Positions 16,630 through 23,899 of a stretch of DNA of 64,000 nt are shown here, piece after piece (positions within the stretch are counted from its first letter, which is position 1; each line of letters begins with the position of its first letter). The translations under genes and the position numbers were made by a program. This DNA is from Deltaproteobacteria bacterium HGW-Deltaproteobacteria-18 (GTDB taxonomy: Bacteria; Desulfobacterota; Desulfovibrionia; Desulfovibrionales; Desulfomicrobiaceae), in contig PHBE01000008.1 in the NCBI GenBank assembly GCA_002841885.1, positions 1 through 64,000 on the forward strand, read 5' to 3'. Below the pieces are notes generated by a model. That model ran no database searches. It saw only the letters and a list, made by a program, of their open reading frames with translations, and had not been told where the DNA came from.

Positions 16630-19019
16630 GGCCGTGCGCCCAGTTCCGCGTTCCTTGACGGCTGATGACGGCTGGCCACGGCGAAGGCCAGGCTCATGGC
16701 GGCCAGTCCAATGGCCATGACGCCCAGGCCCGCGTTGCGGCCCCAGACGGCAATGATGATACCGAGGCTCACGGGCCCCAAGACCTGTCCGAGCCGTTCG
16801 ACGACGTTGTATAAGCCCATGGCCCGGGCCGCGCCGTAGCGCTCCGTGGCGGGCAATTCCAAGGCGTAGGCGCCCTGGGCGTTGGAAAGGATGGCGTTGG
16901 ACAGGCCGAGCAGCGTGACAGCGAGGGTCGCGGCGGCGATGCCGTCCAAAGCCATGAGAGCCCCTACGCTCACGGCTGCGACGAGCCCGGCCAGGGCCAG
17001 GTGACGGTATTTGCGGTCCGAACGGTCCACGATGCGACCGAAAAGAGGGCCGAGATAGACGATGACCAGGGGGAAGATCATGGTCACGCGGCCGATGTCG
17101 GCCGGACTGGCCCCGCCCTGGTTCAGGGACACGGGCACGAAGAACTGGAAGAGGCACACGGTGACGAACGCGCCAGGTACGATGTTGAGGAACAGCAGCG
17201 CGGCCATGCGCGGATCGGTGATGAAGGAGAGGGTCTCGCGCAGTCCCGGCCCGGAATGCGTCAGGGCTGGGCCCTTGCGCTGGGGAGCGTGCTCCCGGGG
17301 CAGGGTGCGCCAGAGGACGATGCCGGTCAGAAACATGAGGGCGGCCGCAACCTGGAAGGCCCCCGCATACCCCAGGCGGTCGGCGATGAGGCCGCCGCTG
17401 GCGCTGCCGCACAGGGCTCCGGCAAAGAGCCCGGCGAAGACTGCGGCCAGGTTGCCGGCCCGCTGGTCCGGGCGGGAGTGGGCCAGGACAAAGAGTTGGG
17501 CGGAGAGATTGAGCAGACCGTATCCGGATCCGGCCAAGCCGCGCGAAGCGATGTAGAGAAAGGGATCCGCGCTCAGGCCGCTGGCCAGATTGCCCAGAGT
17601 GACCAAGGATACGCCTGTGAGCAGCAAAGGCCGCCAGCCCGAACGCTCGCTCCAGAAACCGCCGAGCATGATGGCCAGTCCGACCATGAACATCTCAAAA
17701 GAGACGGGCAGGCTCATGACCACGTCCGGAGGCAAGCCCAGCAGATCCGGGCTGAGTTCCCCAAGGCGCAGGGGCACGAAGGACAAGGACAGGTCGATGG
17801 CGAACATGCAGACGAAGATGATGGGACGCATGAACCCGGCCGAGGTGGACAGGGGCCTGGGGTCATCGAGTCTTCGACGCTCTTCGCGCATGACCAGAAG
17901 GTTGACCAGCTCCATCAGGAAGAGAATGGCGACCACGGTCATGGTCAGGGTGTCCAGCGTGATGGCCCTGATGTTCGCGGCCACGGATTTCGAGGACATG
18001 AGCACGCGCACAACGCCCGCCTTGAAGGGGACGTCGGTGGTCAGGGCTGTTTCTTCCACGCGCAGCCAGTCCGCGTCATTCATGCCGCCCCGGGCATCGG
18101 CCGCATGGAGGCGGGTTTTGTCCGCGTTGAGGATGGCCAGCCCCTGGGCTTCGGGCAGAAGTCGCTGCAGGCTTGCCAGGTGCTCCGTGATAGGGGGAAG
18201 CTGGTTCAGGCTCAGGCCCAGGTCCAGCAGGTGATCGAGTTCACCTCCAAGATGTCGTCCCAGCTGTTCCGCAACGTTGTCCAGGTGGCTCTCGTTCATG
18301 TCTCGCAGCGGGGCCAGCATGGCTGCGGCGAAAAGGAGCTGCCCCGCCACCAGAGGCAGGACGAGGCTCGCGTAGATGCGTTTTTTCGGGAAGGCGCCTC
18401 CCGGCAAGGGCGCAGTCCGAACCGTCAGGGCCAGGACGGTCAGGAGCAGGGCCGCCGCAGCGGTAATGCCGCCCAGGAGGCGGACATTGTCCCGCAGCAC
18501 ACTCCAGACCTGTTCCGAGCGCCGCTGGTCATCCATGCCCAGGACTACGTGACCCACGGCGCGTCCTTCACGGTCTTTCAGTGGACTGGCCAGCCAGAGG
18601 CTTCCGTCTTTTGAGAATTCGACGATGTCGCCGCGCACGGTGTCATGTTCCGCCGGAAGATGGAAAACGCTGTTTCGGGGGCGTCCCCATCCTTCCAGTA
18701 CTCGACCGCCGGCCCCCAGAACGAGCAGGGTGTCCGAGGCCGTATCCTTATAGGCGGTCAGAATCTGGCCGAGGCGCTGGACGCGCTCCGGTGTCTTGCC
18801 CAGGCGGGTCATGAGTCCGAGGCGGTGTCCCAGCTCTTCGCATGTCAGGGCCTGCACGGCCAGCATGGGTTTGACGTATTGTTTGTGCAAGGCCGAGAGG
18901 ACCAGCACGCCGTATAGCACTTGGGCGCACAGCAGCGCGGCCAGGCCGCCGAGCAAAAATGGCAGCCGACTCCGACGTTGTGCGATGGAGCCGGGTCTGG
19001 GACCGGGGGCTGTGCTCAT
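16626..19019 (-). CDS. MFS transporter fused to an N-terminal membrane-bound sensor region
   Basis: 797 residues. Residues 1-370 look like a signalling-protein input region: a membrane helix (about 23-45), a periplasmic stretch, two further helices (about 185-205 and 222-245), a second periplasmic stretch, and a helix near 355. Residues about 395-790 are a 12-helix major facilitator domain with the loop motif GGFWSERSGWRPLLL and a C-terminal-half GRIVDRSDRKYR loop. A sensor-plus-MFS fusion is uncommon; it might couple ligand detection to transport. The gene overlaps both neighbours by 4 nt. The substrate is unknown. Confidence 0.8.
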   Translation of the reverse strand: MSTAPGPRPGSIAQRRSRLPFLLGGLAALLCAQVLYGVLVLSALHKQYVKPMLAVQALTCEELGHRLGLMTRLGKTPERVQRLGQILTAYKDTASDTLLVLGAGGRVLEGWGRPRNSVFHLPAEHDTVRGDIVEFSKDGSLWLASPLKDREGRAVGHVVLGMDDQRRSEQVWSVLRDNVRLLGGITAAAALLLTVLALTVRTAPLPGGAFPKKRIYASLVLPLVAGQLLFAAAMLAPLRDMNESHLDNVAEQLGRHLGGELDHLLDLGLSLNQLPPITEHLASLQRLLPEAQGLAILNADKTRLHAADARGGMNDADWLRVEETALTTDVPFKAGVVRVLMSSKSVAANIRAITLDTLTMTVVAILFLMELVNLLVMREERRRLDDPRPLSTSAGFMRPIIFVCMFAIDLSLSFVPLRLGELSPDLLGLPPDVVMSLPVSFEMFMVGLAIMLGGFWSERSGWRPLLLTGVSLVTLGNLASGLSADPFLYIASRGLAGSGYGLLNLSAQLFVLAHSRPDQRAGNLAAVFAGLFAGALCGSASGGLIADRLGYAGAFQVAAALMFLTGIVLWRTLPREHAPQRKGPALTHSGPGLRETLSFITDPRMAALLFLNIVPGAFVTVCLFQFFVPVSLNQGGASPADIGRVTMIFPLVIVYLGPLFGRIVDRSDRKYRHLALAGLVAAVSVGALMALDGIAAATLAVTLLGLSNAILSNAQGAYALELPATERYGAARAMGLYNVVERLGQVLGPVSLGIIIAVWGRNAGLGVMAIGLAAMSLAFAVASRHQPSRNAELGARP

Positions 19020-20245
19020 CGGGCCAGGTCAGGGATCTGCTGATGGATTTCGTCGACGGCGGCCAGGATTTCGAAGGGCGGATTCCAGCCGATGAGCATG
19101 GCCATCTTCAGATTGATGGCCAGACCCAGCGGGCCTTCGAAGATCTGGTTCACATCGCGCGGCTTGGTGCCGTCAAGAACTTTGGCCACGGCATTGGCCT
19201 CAAAGAGCCCCACGTCGTCGAAGTTCGTCTGGGCCAGGCTCATGAGCACGCCGAGTCTGGTCTCGCCTGGCCCGCTTTGGGAAAAGGAGGGGATGCCGGC
19301 GGCGATGATGGGCTGCAGCAGTTCTCTGATGCGGTGGCCTTGCATGCCCGTGTTGACGGTCAGGTAGATGGCGTCGCACCGTGTGCTCAGGCTCTCCACG
19401 CAGCTCCGCAGGTTTTCAAAGGACTGGTCCAGATCCGGGAGGTTCAGCGTGGTGGTACAGGATACCAGTTCGATGCCCAGTTCCCGCGCGGCTTTCTCCA
19501 CGGCGGGAATCCCGCTGGAACTGCGGCCGTCGGGGGTGTCCTCGTAGACCACGCCCATGCGCCGGAACTTGAACACGTCGTGGAAAATGGCCACCTGCCG
19601 TTCGTAGCGCCCCGGTTCGACCTGGGCGTGGACGTGGTCCAGCCCCGAATCTTCGGCCGAAGCGACGATGCCGGCGTCTACGGCGTCGGTCACGGACATG
19701 GAGAAGGTCGGCACCGAGTGTTCGCCTGTGGCCATGTCCTGCCCGGCCCATGTCCCAAAGGCCAAGATGATGTCCACATCACCGCGCTCGTGGATGCGGC
19801 GCAGGATGTCGGCCTTGTAGGACGCGCGCAGCTTTTCGTCCCAGTTGGCGCTGTAGTAGCCGTCGGCCAGGAATTCCAGCCTGTCGCCGCCGGCGTTGGC
19901 GCACAGCCAATCCCACATTTCCCGCGTGCTTTCGGAGTTTGCGGGTACGGGGACGTCGCCGTTCGCGATGAGCCCCAGCTTGGCCAGTCCATGCACTGTG
20001 CCGGCGAATATCTGCTGGTAGTCGGTGTAAGGGCCTCCCTCGACATAGATGACGCGCCATTTTTTCTGGGGATTGGTGGATGCGTCAGCGGACTGCTCGG
20101 CCCACGCACGCACAAAGCTCCCTGTCATCAGGATGAAGACCGCGCTCAGCAGAAGGACAGCGGCAAATCCGAAAAGTCGCGGCCAGGGTGATTTTTGACT
20201 CGTGGCGACAGACACGGTTGTCTTGGACAGAGAGGGCAGGGGCAT
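19016..20245 (-). CDS. ABC-type periplasmic substrate-binding-like protein, membrane anchored
   Basis: 409 residues from the ATG at 20245, chosen because CAGGAAACAG precedes it; an ATG 9 codons upstream has no ribosome site. A membrane helix (about 22-45) is followed by a two-lobed periplasmic binding domain of the ABC_sub_bind type (WRVIYVEGGPYTDY, later MGVVYEDTPDGRSSSG and CDAIYLTVNTGMQG). No ABC permease or ATPase is nearby. It is first in an operon with the sensor-MFS fusion, so it may present a ligand to that protein rather than feed an ABC importer. Confidence 0.75.
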   Translation of the reverse strand: MPLPSLSKTTVSVATSQKSPWPRLFGFAAVLLLSAVFILMTGSFVRAWAEQSADASTNPQKKWRVIYVEGGPYTDYQQIFAGTVHGLAKLGLIANGDVPVPANSESTREMWDWLCANAGGDRLEFLADGYYSANWDEKLRASYKADILRRIHERGDVDIILAFGTWAGQDMATGEHSVPTFSMSVTDAVDAGIVASAEDSGLDHVHAQVEPGRYERQVAIFHDVFKFRRMGVVYEDTPDGRSSSGIPAVEKAARELGIELVSCTTTLNLPDLDQSFENLRSCVESLSTRCDAIYLTVNTGMQGHRIRELLQPIIAAGIPSFSQSGPGETRLGVLMSLAQTNFDDVGLFEANAVAKVLDGTKPRDVNQIFEGPLGLAINLKMAMLIGWNPPFEILAAVDEIHQQIPDLAR

Positions 20246-20377
20246 GTCTGTTTCCTGGGTTGCATGTGACATGAGCGAAATGCGCTTGAACGAACGGGTC
20301 TATGGAGTGCGTCCTGACTACGGGGCTGTCTACGGCAACCTGGGGCCGGGGATCAAGCAGCTTTCCTTGATAAAATC

Positions 20378-20405
20378 GGAAAGTCCCGGCAAAGCGGGAC
20401 TTTCC
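20378..20405 (-). terminator. Rho-independent terminator of the second effector operon
   Basis: An 11-bp perfect stem (GGAAAGTCCCG at 20378-20388, CGGGACTTTCC at 20395-20405) with a 6-nt loop. On the - strand it is followed by GATTTTAT. It lies about 20 nt past the stop of the 834-residue protein and isolates that operon from the downstream binding-protein operon. Confidence 0.8.
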
Positions 20406-20425
20406 GAGGAGTCTGATGGGCCCGA

Positions 20426-22930
20426 TCAGTTCGGACAGGAGCTGAAGAGTGCGTCCCAGTCGTCGAGTCTGACCACAGGATCGTCGCTGCCGGCACCCTG
20501 AATCGTGAAGTCGAGGGACAGGTTGCTCCCAACCTGCTCATTTCCGTCAACGTCGTTGACTTTTTGCGTATTGGTTTCGCAGTGCACGGCCACGCTGTCG
20601 CCATGGGTTATTACGGAGAGCATCATTGATGCAGGCTGGCCGGTGTCCGGAGAAACCGCGTTTTGCACATTGCCCCCATGCATGCTGAAGTCCATGAACA
20701 GCGGGCTCAGGCCCGGATCCCTCATGCAAGCCTGGCTCATCATGCCCATGAGGCCCTGGTGAGCCACGCGGGCGATCTGCTGAGCCGTGGACAACCCTCC
20801 TGCTGCGTCGATGAAGGCCTGGAGGGCCTCACGCTTGGCAGTTTCGGAAATGCCGGTGCCCTGACCCCCGAAGCGTTGACCGTTGACCGAGATGCTGTTT
20901 CGGAAAAAATCCTTCACGAACTGTTCATCCAGTCCGGCCGGCTCGCCTTTTCGTGGCGTGCGGACGTCATGGCCCAGTTCCGTGGCGAAGAATCGGCTGA
21001 TCTGTTCGTGATCGACCTGGCCGCGCGCAATGCCCTGCATGTGGTCGCCCAGGGCGACAATACCCTGGCCGATGAGTGGGCGTATTGTATCAAGGCGCAT
21101 CAGTCCGACTTGTTGCCCGCCTTGCAGGATTTGCCGGGCATGCTCCTGGTTTGCGCTTGTTTGCGCGGTGCTCAGAAACGCGTCGCTACCGGCCCTGATC
21201 AGGATTGGTTTGATCAGAATCATGGCCTGTTGGGTCGCTCGGGGAAGATTTTCATCGGGCAACCCTACTTGACCGCATAGTCCTAGATAGGCGTGGTTGA
21301 TTTTATGGGCGATCTGCGAGGCGGAGTTGCGGGCGGTTGGGTTCATGGGGCCGAGATTCTCTCCACCAAAGGCCATGACATCGTTGATTGCGGCCATGGC
21401 CTCCCTGCATTGGGGTGCGGTCAGAAGATCCCGCAATTGCGCACGCTGGTCGGGAGTGAGGCTCGCGGTAACCTGCTCCAGGGCCGTTCTGATCATGGCG
21501 CTGGTTTCATCTCCGCCTCCGGCCCGATCCAGTCGAGTTCCGATCTTGCCGAGCTGCTGGACAAAGGACTCGACCTTGTCCGGAGTGAAATGATCCCGGT
21601 CGGGTATTGTCAACAGGGAATTCACCGCCGCGCGCATGGCTCCGTTGATGGCCTGTTGCGGGGCTGGTCCTGCCAGTTCGTCCTGGCTCAATACGATTTC
21701 GTTGCCGATGCGCACGTCGAGGTGATCGAAACGCGTGCTCAGTTCGTTGCTCAGGCGTTGCATGGTTTCGCGCGTGGGCTGGTCCAGATCCTGCCTGGCC
21801 AGGGCCTCGTTCAGATTGGCGACCATGACTCGAATACCCTGGGAAGTGGCCAGAGGGTCATTTTGGCGCAGGATGCCGGCGATTTCTGCTTTCCCCGACC
21901 TGTCCAGGCCTTTCAGGATGGCCTTGAAATCCTTGGCCACGTCGCCGGGGATGCGTTCCTTGCGGGAATCCTTGGCATTGGGAAACAGGAGGCCCCCGGA
22001 AATGCCACGCAGCACGGTGCGGAAAAAGCCCGTGGCATGGCCCAGAAACTGGCCGATGTCGCCAAAACGCGCAGGCCTGTCGGGGCGCATGTTCGGATCG
22101 CGGTTGGGTGTCCAGCGCGAGGACAGGCGGCAGCCGTGCTCCTCGGTCTTGAGAAAGAGACGGTCTTCGCCCATGCCTTGCACTCCGGCGTTGATGCCGC
22201 CATAGAGCAGGGTGGCCTTGCCGTAGGGCAGCGTCACGTTGCCGCGCACGTCTATGCCGCGATGGCTGCCTCCGGGGGCCTGCTGGAAGCCCTCTATGTG
22301 AGATGAAGGCCGCTGATAGACTTCGGGGCTGGAATCCAGAAAATCGCGCAGGCGATGGTTGGGGTCGGAAATATTGAATGCGCCTTCGCTGAAACCGTCG
22401 CCTTTCTCCATGCCCTTGGCCAGGAGAAAGGTCATGAGGTCGCGCACGTCTTCCATGCTGGCCGGCCCCTGGAGCGTGCCGTTGCTCACGCCCGCCCAGA
22501 CCCGGTGCCCGCTGTCGACCCGTTCCTGCAGGACACGCGGCATGTCGCGCACCGCGTCCCGGCGTTGATTTTTGGGCAGGGCGTTGATTTCATGCTCGAC
22601 CATCTTGCCGTCAAGCTGAACGGTCTGTCCGCTGGGGGGGATGGTCACGCCAATGGTTTTCGGCATGCTGCCCTGAGGGGGCAGGGTGCGCTGCCATTGC
22701 GCGGTTGCTTGCTGTAGCGCCTGGGTCGAGGTTGATATGGTGGGGCCAAGGGATCTCAAGGGCTGCTGTCCGGTGACCTGGCGTCCCTGCTGCTGTGTCT
22801 GGGCGATCTGGGCCGGCTGGACGCCTTGGGGGGCATGTGCGGCTTGCGGCACGCCCTGGCCGGTTTGCTGTAGCTGATCAGGGCCCTGATTGATGGGTTG
22901 GGTCTGGGATCCAACGACAAAATGTGACAT
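20426..22930 (-). CDS. Giant putative T3SS effector (834 residues)
   Basis: The start at 22930 (MSHFVVG) has AAAGGAG 6 nt upstream; an earlier in-frame ATG lacks one. Residues 1-80 are Gln/Pro/Thr-rich and probably unstructured, typical of T3SS secretion signals. The remainder is soluble and mainly helical with no enzyme motif I recognise. Around residues 400-490 it shares STRFDHLDVRIG and ASLTPDQRAQLRDLL with the 1096-residue protein at 3281-6571. The C-terminal 100 residues are also similar in layout. It follows a CesT-like chaperone gene by 39 nt, is driven by a sigma-54-like promoter and ends at a strong terminator. Confidence 0.6.
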   Translation of the reverse strand: MSHFVVGSQTQPINQGPDQLQQTGQGVPQAAHAPQGVQPAQIAQTQQQGRQVTGQQPLRSLGPTISTSTQALQQATAQWQRTLPPQGSMPKTIGVTIPPSGQTVQLDGKMVEHEINALPKNQRRDAVRDMPRVLQERVDSGHRVWAGVSNGTLQGPASMEDVRDLMTFLLAKGMEKGDGFSEGAFNISDPNHRLRDFLDSSPEVYQRPSSHIEGFQQAPGGSHRGIDVRGNVTLPYGKATLLYGGINAGVQGMGEDRLFLKTEEHGCRLSSRWTPNRDPNMRPDRPARFGDIGQFLGHATGFFRTVLRGISGGLLFPNAKDSRKERIPGDVAKDFKAILKGLDRSGKAEIAGILRQNDPLATSQGIRVMVANLNEALARQDLDQPTRETMQRLSNELSTRFDHLDVRIGNEIVLSQDELAGPAPQQAINGAMRAAVNSLLTIPDRDHFTPDKVESFVQQLGKIGTRLDRAGGGDETSAMIRTALEQVTASLTPDQRAQLRDLLTAPQCREAMAAINDVMAFGGENLGPMNPTARNSASQIAHKINHAYLGLCGQVGLPDENLPRATQQAMILIKPILIRAGSDAFLSTAQTSANQEHARQILQGGQQVGLMRLDTIRPLIGQGIVALGDHMQGIARGQVDHEQISRFFATELGHDVRTPRKGEPAGLDEQFVKDFFRNSISVNGQRFGGQGTGISETAKREALQAFIDAAGGLSTAQQIARVAHQGLMGMMSQACMRDPGLSPLFMDFSMHGGNVQNAVSPDTGQPASMMLSVITHGDSVAVHCETNTQKVNDVDGNEQVGSNLSLDFTIQGAGSDDPVVRLDDWDALFSSCPN

Positions 22931-22969
22931 ACTAAGCTCCTTTCTGTTCACGCCAGCTTGGCCGATGGA

Positions 22970-23428
22970 TCAAACGCGAAGCATCGCTTCGGCCGCGGAC
23001 ACGTGGGCTGTCTCGCCAACTCCTGATACAGATGCGGAGAGCTTGTCCCGCCAGTAACGGGCCGCGCCGATGAGGGCGGACAGAGGTTCCTCGATCCAGG
23101 CCGGCTCGTCCACAGGCAGGGGGAAATGCTGGTGCAGGGCGACCAGCCCCTCTTCCGAGTCAATGCCGAGGGTGCCGCCGGCGGTGTAGGCCCCCATGTA
23201 ATTCCCGCACATCATCTCATACAGCAGATTGGAGTCTGACTGATTTATGCGGCCGAGGTAGAGGGTGACAACCAGCATCTTTTCAGCCTCGAGCACACAG
23301 AAGAGGCAGACGATGTCATCTTCAATGGTGAGGGATGCCACTCCGTTTTCATCGAGCTTGAGTCCGTCGCCGCTGATGGCCGTGTTGATGTAGTCCATGA
23401 TGGCCTGTGCGTTGTGCATGATATCCAT
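22970..23428 (-). CDS. CesT/Tir-type T3SS chaperone
   Basis: 152 residues, GAGAGG upstream of the ATG at 23428. The fold pattern matches class I chaperones: an N-terminal helix, strands ENGVASLTIEDDIVCLFCVL and KMLVVTLYLGRI, a Met-rich loop, the GGTLGIDSEEGLVALHQHF strands and a C-terminal amphipathic helix. The protein is acidic and small, with no signal peptide. It is the first gene of a two-gene operon with a giant putative effector and is probably its dedicated chaperone. Confidence 0.72.
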   Translation of the reverse strand: MDIMHNAQAIMDYINTAISGDGLKLDENGVASLTIEDDIVCLFCVLEAEKMLVVTLYLGRINQSDSNLLYEMMCGNYMGAYTAGGTLGIDSEEGLVALHQHFPLPVDEPAWIEEPLSALIGAARYWRDKLSASVSGVGETAHVSAAEAMLRV

Positions 23429-23550
23429 GTGCGCCTCTCGTTTTTGTCTGTTAAAATTTGTGAGTGATTATATTATTTTTTTGTTTAGCAAATGTCGCTC
23501 CACATTGCACTATTCGCAATGGCTCTATTTTTCATTCTTTTTTTTTTCGA

Positions 23551-23566
23551 AGCTATGCTGGCGCCA
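23551..23566 (-). promoter_or_regulatory. Sigma-54-type promoter for chaperone-effector operon
   Basis: On the - strand TGGCGCCAGCATAGCT keeps the GG-N10-GC spacing and matches TGGCACG-N4-TTGCW except at three positions. The TGGCGC box is the same variant as at the sctW promoter. It is about 123 nt upstream of the chaperone start. The box overlaps a GCGCCAA/TTGGCGC inverted repeat (23561-23567 and 23573-23579). Confidence 0.5.
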
Positions 23567-23590
23567 ATTTATTTGGCGCTGGATGCATGG

Positions 23591-23636
23591 TTTGTAGGTA
23601 ACTTAGTAGTCAATTTCAACGCGTGTTGCCTACAAA
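23591..23636. promoter_or_regulatory. Inverted-repeat enhancer candidate (TTTGTAGGYAAC)
   Basis: TTTGTAGGTAAC (23591-23602) and GTTGCCTACAAA (23625-23636) are complementary at 11 of 12 positions. The repeat begins 25 nt upstream of the -24 box at 23551-23566, where enhancer-binding proteins commonly bind, and shares TTTGTAGGC with 1007-1015. It probably binds the AAA+ activator encoded at 11761-13098. Confidence 0.5.
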
Positions 23637-23682
23637 GTTTTCGGAATAATCAAGATGGTCCTTCCGGGATAACTGTGGGGAA

Positions 23683-23711
23683 TTGACTTCAATAATCCCT
23701 AGACGTAAATT
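23683..23711 (+). promoter_or_regulatory. Sigma-70-type promoter for the kup riboswitch transcript
   Basis: TTGACT (23683-23688), a 17-nt spacer and TAAATT (23706-23711). The predicted start, near 23718, is just upstream of the riboswitch. Confidence 0.6.
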
Positions 23712-23726
23712 TGCACCGAATCGTTG

Positions 23727-23838
23727 AGTTCCGCCGATGGCGGAAGCGGGGGACCCAATTCATTGGGGCGAATCGCAAACGCGTAGGGCACCTTTCGGCC
23801 CGAGCCCGTCAGCTAACCTCGTAAACGTCGAAGGGAGA
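23727..23838 (+). promoter_or_regulatory. Cyclic-di-AMP riboswitch (ydaO/yuaA class) upstream of kup
   Basis: Contains the conserved blocks of this class as I remember them: GCGGGGGACCCA, TGGGGCGAATCGC, GTAGGGC, then CGAGCCCGTCAGCTAACCTC and GAAGGGAGA, with short hairpins such as CCGCCGATGGCGG between them. The class binds c-di-AMP and commonly controls potassium uptake and osmotic genes, which fits the kup gene downstream. It differs by only a handful of bases from a second copy at 40724-40842. Confidence 0.88.
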
Positions 23839-23893
23839 CCTCCATCAGAATGGGGCCTTCCCGTCCCCGCATGTCTGACGCTATTTGGAGGTC
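23837..23893 (+). promoter_or_regulatory. Ribosome-site-sequestering hairpin of the kup riboswitch
   Basis: GACCTCCA (23837-23844), at the 3' edge of the aptamer, is an exact complement of TGGAGGTC (23886-23893), which holds the kup Shine-Dalgarno sequence 7-13 nt before the start at 23900. An inner GGGG/CCCC pairing closes the intervening loop. There is no T-tract, so control is probably on translation rather than termination. Confidence 0.6.
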
Positions 23894-23899
23894 TGCTTT

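Noticed and set aside
17001-18614. 537-codon + strand ORF opposite the MFS gene
   Set aside because: Low-complexity Gly/Gln/His/Asp translation typical of the antisense of membrane proteins; the opposite strand encodes clear transporter helices.
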